From JBAPUB01 sp049282455 (GTDB taxonomy: Bacteria; Actinomycetota; Actinomycetes; JAHEKZ01): 19,626 nt of DNA. The DNA is taken from positions 1 through 19,626 of the forward strand of contig JBAPUB010000147.1 of NCBI GenBank assembly GCA_049282455.1, read 5' to 3'. Shown one piece after another: positions 14,908-19,626 of the stretch (positions within the stretch are counted from its first letter, which is position 1; every line of letters begins with the position of its first letter). The notes under the pieces are model-generated. The model worked only from the letters and a program-made list of their open reading frames with translations, was not told where the DNA came from and made no database searches. The position numbers and the translations under genes are program-made.

Positions 14908-15666
14908 TCAGGTGGCGTAGTCGGGTGCGATCTTCTCCACCAACCTGAGCAGCGCGGCCCAAGCCAAGCCGTTGGCCTCCGGATCGCCGTAGTCGCCGAC
15001 CACCGTTCCCTCGAACTGGCGAGCAGTGTGCTCGCACACGGCAGGGGCTGGCAGACGAAGGCGACCCGCCGCAGCTGCCGCAAGCTGGATCTCGCACGCC
15101 TTGTCCAGGTAGTACATGCGCAGGAACGCTGAGCCAGCGGTGGCTCCGACCGTCAACAGGCCGTGGTTACGAAGGATCATCGCTGGCTTGTCCCCGAGGT
15201 CCGCGGCCAGGCGTGCCTGCTCGTCGAGGTCCAAGGCGATGCCTTCGTAGTCGTGGTAGGCGACACGGTCGTAGAACTCCAGTGACATCTGGTTGACCGG
15301 GAGCAGCCCGTCTGCCAGGGCTGCCACCGCGCAGCCCGCCTTGGAGTGCGTGTGGAGGACGCAGTGGGCGTCAGCTCGCGCGCGGTGGATGGCGGAGTGG
15401 ATCACGAACCCCGCCGGGTTCACTCGCGCCGCCGCGTCGCCCGTCGGAAGCCCGTCGATCCCAACTCTGACCAGAGACGATGCGGTGATCTCGTCGAAGA
15501 GCAGGCCGTAGGGGTTGATGAGGAAGTGAGGGTCGGGTCCGGGCAGTCGAAGTGAGATGTGGGTGAAGATCAGATCGGTCATCCGGAAGTGCGAGACGAG
15601 CCGGTAGACCGCCGCAAGGTCGCAGCGCCGCCGCCACTCCTCGTCGTCGAGATGCGTTGTCGTCAT
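14908..15666 (-). CDS. Class II aldolase/adducin-family protein
   Basis: A 252-residue protein of the class II (zinc) aldolase/adducin family, whose enzymes include fuculose and ribulose phosphate aldolases or epimerases. Zinc ligands are in place: His105 and His107 in VLHTHSKAGC and His168 in MILRNHGLL, and THISLRLPG near 35 is the N-terminal family motif. The acid normally found four residues before the first conserved histidine in the catalytic E-W-x-x-H stretch is a histidine here (FVIHSAIH, His90), so it may not do standard aldol cleavage; the adducin-like bacterial subgroup shares this NPAGFVIHSAIH form. A modest GGGAG site precedes the ATG by 6-7 nt. It follows the radical SAM gene on the same strand, 119 bp downstream, possibly cotranscribed. 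Substrate unknown. Confidence 0.85.
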   Translation of the reverse strand: MTTTHLDDEEWRRRCDLAAVYRLVSHFRMTDLIFTHISLRLPGPDPHFLINPYGLLFDEITASSLVRVGIDGLPTGDAAARVNPAGFVIHSAIHRARADAHCVLHTHSKAGCAVAALADGLLPVNQMSLEFYDRVAYHDYEGIALDLDEQARLAADLGDKPAMILRNHGLLTVGATAGSAFLRMYYLDKACEIQLAAAAAGRLRLPAPAVCEHTARQFEGTVVGDYGDPEANGLAWAALLRLVEKIAPDYAT

Positions 15667-15785
15667 GGCTGCTCCCGGTCGCCTGACTCATGCTGCGTGC
15701 ACTGAGATTCGTGGCGAGCGTATATCGCGAAGTCAACGAGCTGTCCCCGCCCGGGCCCGAGCAGGTCGCGGGCCAGGTGTGGTGG

Positions 15786-17150
15786 TCACCGGATCGAACC
15801 TGCCTTCCACGACCGCCTCTCGAACAGGCGCCGGGCCAGCGTCCACGCTCGTCCGGCTCGGGCTCTTTGCGGACGGGCCCAGTGCTGGGGTGGCCTCGAC
15901 GGTGAGCATTCGACGGGACGCTCCTGCGCGTGCTCGGTGAGCATCTCGGCCCACAGCGGTTCGATCAGCTGGTAGGTCACTGCTCGCTCGAGGTCGTGGT
16001 ACGCGTCGAATCCGCGGGGCGTGAGTCGATAGCCGTCCGGGCTGCGGTCGGTCAGCCCGGCCACGGTCAGGGGGGCGAGACCAGCGTGAACGAGCCAAGC
16101 CACGCAGGAGCCGTAGGAGTTGGCGACCGAACCAACGTCGACGCCTCCTGCGTAGGCCTGCCAGAACGCGTCGTATGCGGCCCCCGCCCACCGACCCAGG
16201 TGGAGCCATCGGGCGACGGGCAGGACATCCCGCTCAACGGCGTCAGCGTAGGTCGCCACTCCGAAGTGGTTGACGAAGAAGTCGCGACCCGCGAACGACG
16301 AACTTCCGGCACCCATGCCGATGAACCGGCGCCTCGTGATCGAGGAGTACGGCCTTGCCCCACGGCGGTTGAAAGTCCACACCGATCGACGCTCGTAGCC
16401 CATCGAGTCGGCCAGGGAGCTCACCTGGGCGAGCACTGCGTGCTCCCGGCGCCGATCGTGTCCTGCCGTGCCGAAGGGGGTGTAGCCGAACCGCATCAAG
16501 GGGTAGGTGGAGACCTGGTCGACCTCGAGCCCAAAGCAGGTCCTGACATCGTCCAGGAACGCACCGGAGTAGGCATCCTCGTCCTCCCACTCCACGTCGA
16601 CGATGAGGTCGACGTCCAGGCAGCCGAAGAGACCGAGGGCGTTCTCGACCGCCGCCCGGCTGGTCGCAGCGTCGTGGGGTCGGTGGAGCCGTCGGAGCAC
16701 TCCGTCGTGGAACGACTGGGCTCCGATGCTGACGGCGGTGAAGCCGATATCTGCCAGCTGGGCCAGGCGATCGGATGTCCCGTGGGTCGGGAGCACCTCG
16801 ATCGCGCGCTCACCTGAAACCGGGATGCGGCTGACCACGTCGGCCAACTCGTTCGGGTACAGCGTGGGCGTTCCGCCTCCGACGTACAGGGACGTGAACG
16901 GCTTGCTGCGCGCAGCGGTGAGCGCTGTGACGTACCCGCCTACCTCCTGCTTGAGCGCAGCGAAGTACCGGTCGGCGAGGTGCTCGTCGGCCAGGACCTT
17001 GTTGTAAGGGCAGAACGGGCAGATCCACTCGCAGAAGGGCACATGTACGTAGGCACCGACATCGTCGTCGAACGAGGCAACGACGCTCGCGGGAGTGAGG
17101 CTTGGCTGCGCTGTCTCCCCGCCCGTCGTCTCATGCCGGGTTGCAGGCAC
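15786..17150 (-). CDS. HemN/HemW-like radical SAM protein (coproporphyrinogen III oxidase family)
   Basis: A 454-residue radical SAM enzyme. YVHVPFCEWICPFCPYNK (residues about 34-51) carries the CxxxCxxC cluster ligands Cys40, Cys44 and Cys47; SLYVGGGTPTLYP (88-99) is the SAM-binding GGGTP; FTAVSIGAQSFHDGVLRRLHRPHD matches the HemN/HemW S-x-GxQSF-x-x-x-LxxLxRxH block. In HemN/HemW a second SAM or heme site follows. The common cluster sequence there is C-x-x-x-C-x-Y-C-x-F; here it is CEWICPFCPYNK, a recognised but functionally unassigned subgroup. Possible roles are porphyrin decarboxylation, heme trafficking or radical methyl transfer; no heme gene is nearby, so I do not choose. The C-terminal about 40 residues are Arg/Pro-rich. 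Start: a GTG at 17159 is in frame, but GGAGGTGA ends 5 nt before the GTG at 17150, so that one is preferred. Confidence 0.82.
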   Translation of the reverse strand: MPATRHETTGGETAQPSLTPASVVASFDDDVGAYVHVPFCEWICPFCPYNKVLADEHLADRYFAALKQEVGGYVTALTAARSKPFTSLYVGGGTPTLYPNELADVVSRIPVSGERAIEVLPTHGTSDRLAQLADIGFTAVSIGAQSFHDGVLRRLHRPHDAATSRAAVENALGLFGCLDVDLIVDVEWEDEDAYSGAFLDDVRTCFGLEVDQVSTYPLMRFGYTPFGTAGHDRRREHAVLAQVSSLADSMGYERRSVWTFNRRGARPYSSITRRRFIGMGAGSSSFAGRDFFVNHFGVATYADAVERDVLPVARWLHLGRWAGAAYDAFWQAYAGGVDVGSVANSYGSCVAWLVHAGLAPLTVAGLTDRSPDGYRLTPRGFDAYHDLERAVTYQLIEPLWAEMLTEHAQERPVECSPSRPPQHWARPQRARAGRAWTLARRLFERRSWKAGSIR

Positions 17151-17159
17151 GACCCTCAC

Positions 17160-17200
17160 CTCCGCCTGTTGCCTTCAGCATCGAGGAGTCATAGGCGGAG
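17160..17200 (-). promoter_or_regulatory. Inverted repeat that could mask the radical SAM gene's ribosome site
   Basis: On the minus strand CTCCGCCT (17200-17193) pairs perfectly with AGGCGGAG (17167-17160) over a 25-nt loop. The second arm runs into GGAGGTGA (17163-17156), the ribosome site of the GTG at 17150, covering its GGAG. If transcription begins upstream of 17200 the hairpin could lower translation. No riboswitch class is recognised. Confidence 0.3.
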
Positions 17201-17259
17201 CCTCAAGAGGCCTTCGACCCAGTCGGTCCCGAGCAAAGTGGTCAAGCAACCGCAGGGCC

Positions 17260-17265
17260 TACGCT
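17260..17265 (+). promoter_or_regulatory. -10 box of a leaderless MBL-fold hydrolase transcript
   Basis: TACGCT, then the 7 nt GCTCTGC, then GTG at 17273. No ribosome site is present. It sits in the 122-bp gap shared with the divergent radical SAM gene. Confidence 0.6.
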
Positions 17266-17272
17266 GCTCTGC

Positions 17273-18112
17273 GTGCAGCTGACCTTCCTGGGCGTCCGAG
17301 GCTCGACGTCCGCACCGGGCCCTGAGTTCGTCCGGTACGGCGGCCACACGTCGTGTGTGGCGATCACCCCACGTGGGTCTGCTCGACCGAGCTTCGTGCT
17401 CGACGCCGGCACAGGCCTCAGGACCCTGACGACTCTCCTCGACGGTCAGCCGTTCCGTGGCTCGATCGTGCTCAGCCACCTGCACTGGGACCACGTGCAA
17501 GGGCTCCCCTTCTTCGTTGCCGGAGACCGAAGCGGCGCGCAGGTGACGGTCTACGTGCCGGCACAGGACGGCACAAGTGGTCGCGACCTTCTCGCCCAGG
17601 CTATGTCGCCGCCGGCCTTTCCGATCACCCCCGACGGGCTCCAGGGTGATTGGTCGTTCGAGGCCCTCGACCCCGGCGTGCACCTGATCGAGGGGCTCAG
17701 CGTCACCGCAGCAGAGGTGCGTCACAAGGGAGGTCGCACGTTCGGCTACCGAGTCTCCGACGGACATGTCGACATCGCCTACGTTCCCGACCATGTAGCG
17801 GTAGGGGAGATCACCTCAGGCCTGGACTCGATCGTCCGTGGCGTCGACCTCCTGCTCCACGACGCGCAGTTCGTGGAGTCCGAACGCCTCCTCGCCGATG
17901 CCTACGGGCACTCGACCGTCGGCGATGCGCTGAATCTGGCCGAGCGGCTCGAGGTTCGTGCCCTTGGTCTCGTGCACCACGGCCCAGCTCGCTCTGACGA
18001 CCAGCTCGACGAGATCGGAGCCGACCTCGACGTCACGTTCCCAGTGGTCGTCGTCCGCGAGGGGCAGGTCGTCACGGTAGAGCGCGCAGGGCTGGTCGTT
18101 CGCCCGAAGTGA
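17273..18112 (+). CDS. Metallo-beta-lactamase-fold hydrolase (RNase Z/PhnP-like group)
   Basis: A 279-residue metal-dependent hydrolase. It opens with the first strands MQLTFLGVRGSTSAPGPEFVRYGGHTSCV, characteristic of the PhnP/RNase Z-type branch. The metal motif SHLHWDH (His69, His71, Asp73, His74) follows, then YVPDH near 170, LLLHDAQF near 195 and a late LVHHGPARSDD. These supply the two-metal site for phosphodiester or cyclic phosphodiester hydrolysis. The substrate is not shown by the sequence; 3',5'-cyclic nucleotides are possible because the next gene, 69 bp on, is a small cyclic-nucleotide-binding protein, but several other MBL-fold substrates fit equally. The start is GTG, set by the leaderless promoter box. 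It diverges from the radical SAM gene. Confidence 0.88.
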   Translation: MQLTFLGVRGSTSAPGPEFVRYGGHTSCVAITPRGSARPSFVLDAGTGLRTLTTLLDGQPFRGSIVLSHLHWDHVQGLPFFVAGDRSGAQVTVYVPAQDGTSGRDLLAQAMSPPAFPITPDGLQGDWSFEALDPGVHLIEGLSVTAAEVRHKGGRTFGYRVSDGHVDIAYVPDHVAVGEITSGLDSIVRGVDLLLHDAQFVESERLLADAYGHSTVGDALNLAERLEVRALGLVHHGPARSDDQLDEIGADLDVTFPVVVVREGQVVTVERAGLVVRPK

Positions 18113-18120
18113 CGTCGATC

Positions 18121-18151
18121 TTGCACAGACCGGACTTGTTGCCCGTACGAT
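18121..18151 (+). promoter_or_regulatory. Predicted promoter of the cNMP-binding protein gene
   Basis: TTGCAC (18121-18126), a 19-nt spacer, then TACGAT (18146-18151), a good TANNNT box. The spacer is longer than ideal. The predicted start near 18159 would give a leader of about 24 nt ending in a weak purine-rich site before the ATG at 18182. Confidence 0.4.
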
Positions 18152-18181
18152 CACGTCAGGACCCGGCAGAAGGCGGTTGGA

Positions 18182-18610
18182 ATGGGCAACGACGAGCTAT
18201 TCGCACAGCTTCGCGCAGTGGACCTGTTCGCGGATCTCAAGGACAGCTACCTGCGTGACATTGCCGACCGCGGTTCGGTCGTCCAGCACCCAGCAGGCAG
18301 CTTGCTGGCCGAGCAAGGACGCAGCGGGGTTGGCTTCCACCTGCTTCTGTCGGGCACTGCCGACGTGGAGGTGGGCGGGCAGAGCCGCGGAACCATGAAG
18401 GCAGGCGACCACTTCGGAGAGATCTCCCTCATCGATGGCCAGCCCCGAAGTGCCGACGTCCGGGTCGGGGCTGAGGGTGCCACGACGTTCGCGCTGACCA
18501 GCTGGAACTTCACGCCTCTGCTCGACGAGCACCCAGAGATCTCGCGGGCGTTGCTCAAGGGTCTGTGCGCTCGCCTTCGCAACGCCGAGGCGTTGCTCGA
18601 CCAGCGCTGA
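18182..18610 (+). CDS. Small cyclic-nucleotide-binding domain protein
   Basis: A 142-residue protein that is essentially one CRP/PKA-type cyclic-nucleotide-binding domain. It begins with helix DELFAQLRAVDLFADLKDSYLRDIA and has LLAEQGRSGVGFHLLLSGTADVEV (strand core). The phosphate-binding cassette FGEISLIDGQPRSADV (78-93) keeps the glutamate that binds ribose and the arginine that binds the cyclic phosphate. It ends in a helix ALLKGLCARLRNAEALL. There is no helix-turn-helix, kinase or channel domain, so it probably acts by binding a partner when cAMP or another cyclic nucleotide is present. The ATG at 18182 has a weak site but a promoter about 30 nt upstream. The MBL-fold hydrolase precedes it and a broken SulP transporter gene follows by 44 bp. 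Confidence 0.9.
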   Translation: MGNDELFAQLRAVDLFADLKDSYLRDIADRGSVVQHPAGSLLAEQGRSGVGFHLLLSGTADVEVGGQSRGTMKAGDHFGEISLIDGQPRSADVRVGAEGATTFALTSWNFTPLLDEHPEISRALLKGLCARLRNAEALLDQR

Positions 18611-18642
18611 CTTGCCGGAGGCTCCCCGCTCAGCCCGCCCGT

Positions 18643-18648
18643 TACGGT
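18643..18648 (+). promoter_or_regulatory. -10 box before the broken SulP gene (leaderless type)
   Basis: TACGGT, then the 6 nt GGGCCG, then ATG at 18655. The box is intact although the reading frame behind it is broken, so a short non-functional product may still be transcribed. Confidence 0.5.
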
Positions 18649-18654
18649 GGGCCG

Positions 18655-19626
18655 ATGGGATCGAGTGTCATGCGTGAGGCTGTTCCTGGCGTGGGGATGC
18701 TGGCTCCTACCAGCGTCGGTGGTTGGCGAAAGACGTCGTCGCCGGGCTCGTCCTGACCGCTCTGCTCGTGCCCCAGGGCATGTCTGATGGGTGCCAACGG
18801 GGATCCAGCCAGGGCGGTGGCGCTTGCCTCCATGCTGGCAATCCTGACGGGGATCTTCATGACTTTGGCAGGAGTTGCCAAGTTCGGTTTCGTGGCTGAT
18901 CTGCTCTCCAAGCCGACGATTCTGGGGTACATGAACGGCTTGGCGCTGACCATCGTGGTCGGGCAGCTCCCGAAGCTATGCGGCTTCTCCGTCGACAGCG
19001 ACAACTTCGTCGGAGACGTCACCGGGTTCGTGCAGGGCGTCGCTGACGGCGAGGTCGTGCCGGCCGCGTTGGCCATCGGCGGAGCGTCATTGTTGCTGAT
19101 CTTGGTCCTGCAGCGGTTCCTGCCGAAGATCCCAGCGGTGCTGGTCGCGGTGGTTGCAGCCATCGTCGCGGCATCGATCTTCAACCTGGCCGACAAAGGC
19201 GTGTCGCTGGTCGGTGTGCTCCCGCAGGGGCTGCCTCCCTTCACCATCCCAAGTGTCGACCTGCAGGACATGGCGATGCTCGTAGCGGGAGCTTTGGGCA
19301 TCGTTCTGGTCGCTCTCACGGACACAATCTCGACTGCCTCCTCATTCGCAGAACGTCAGGGAGCTGAGGTTGACGGCAGCCGGGAGATGATCGGGATCGG
19401 CGCGGCAAACATCGGCGCTGGCTTCTTCCAGGGGTTCCCCGTGAGCACGAGTGGCTCGCGGACGGCCGTGGCCGAGCAGTCGGGCGCGAAGACGCAGGTC
19501 ACCGGGCTTGTCGGCGCCGCGACGATCACCTTGATGCTGCTCCTCGTTCCGTGGCTGCTGCAGAACCTGCCACAGCCGACGCTGGCAGCTGTGGTGATCG
19601 CCGCGTCAGTGTCTCTGGCGGACATA
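18655..19626 (+). pseudogene. SulP-family anion transporter (SLC26 type), frameshifted and deleted, 3' part outside window
   Basis: SulP proteins are multi-spanning sulfate, bicarbonate or organic-anion transporters. The start frame reads MGSSVMREAVPGVGMLA; a second frame gives YQRRWLAKDVVAGLVLTALLVPQGMS; a third gives LMGANGDPARAVALASM, then VGQLPKLCGFSVDSDN, TDTISTASSFAERQGAE, FQGFPVSTSGSRTAVAEQ and LPQPTLAAVVIAASVSLADI to the right edge. Lesions: a one-base deletion equivalent near 18700-18706, and a junction near 18780-18788 where the usual YAELAGLPPVTGLY and second-third helix region (roughly 45-55 codons from family knowledge) is absent and the frame moves by one. The frame-0 reading is closed upstream by TGA at 18675. 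The rest of the transporter core is well preserved, so decay looks recent, or the sequence is misassembled. A STAS domain, if present, is beyond the window. Confidence 0.85.

Noticed and set aside
17157..17159. GTG at 17159 as the radical SAM start
   Set aside because: It falls inside the GGAGGTGA ribosome site that correctly serves the GTG at 17150.
1..19626. Genomic island, prophage or defence system
   Set aside because: No integrase, transposase, tRNA-flanked att repeat, CRISPR array, toxin-antitoxin pair or phage gene is visible; the genes look like ordinary chromosomal content.

Overview
The window reads as chromosomal DNA of a high-GC Gram-positive actinobacterium. The evidence is GC-rich third codon positions with long shadow reading frames, frequent GTG starts, GGAGG-type ribosome sites mixed with apparently leaderless genes (a TANNNT -10 box 6 or 7 nt before the start codon), and families typical of that phylum. 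I cannot fix the genus from the sequence. I see no rRNA, tRNA, CRISPR array, integrase or transposase.

Layout, left to right. At 1-2185 (minus strand) a seven-bladed BNR/Asp-box propeller gene is translationally coupled to a MoaD/ThiS-like ubiquitin-fold protein, followed by the eroded remains of an MMPL-family transporter that leaves the left edge. A propionyl-CoA synthetase gene (prpE-like) diverges from them at 2327-4219, then a secreted kelch-repeat protein at 4329-5483. A minus-strand block at 5502-9042 holds an antibiotic-biosynthesis-monooxygenase-like protein, a MmcQ/YjbR protein, an SPFH (stomatin-like) protein with its NfeD partner, and a DadA-like FAD amino-acid oxidoreductase. At 9177-10355 (plus) a VOC-fold protein and a SAM methyltransferase form a short operon. 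An SMP-30/gluconolactonase-like protein lies on the minus strand (10400-11317), diverging from a secreted phosphoesterase (11535-12533). A fused membrane/spermidine-synthase-like protein follows (12649-14871). A class II aldolase-like protein and a HemN-like radical SAM enzyme lie on the minus strand (14908-17150). The latter diverges from a metallo-beta-lactamase-fold hydrolase, a small cyclic-nucleotide-binding protein, and a broken SulP transporter that leaves the right edge.

This is mostly scattered housekeeping and accessory metabolism, not one dedicated island. The units most likely to work together are BNR plus MoaD-like, NfeD plus SPFH, VOC plus methyltransferase, and perhaps the MBL-fold hydrolase plus the cNMP-binding protein.

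Two things stand out. Six genes carry a perfect TANNNT box exactly 6 or 7 nt before the start codon, which fixes their starts and argues for leaderless transcripts. Also, the only two transporter genes with recognisable families that reach the window edges (MMPL and SulP) are both broken by internal deletions and frame changes while everything between them is intact. No base composition or similarity search was run; all family calls are from reading the translations.
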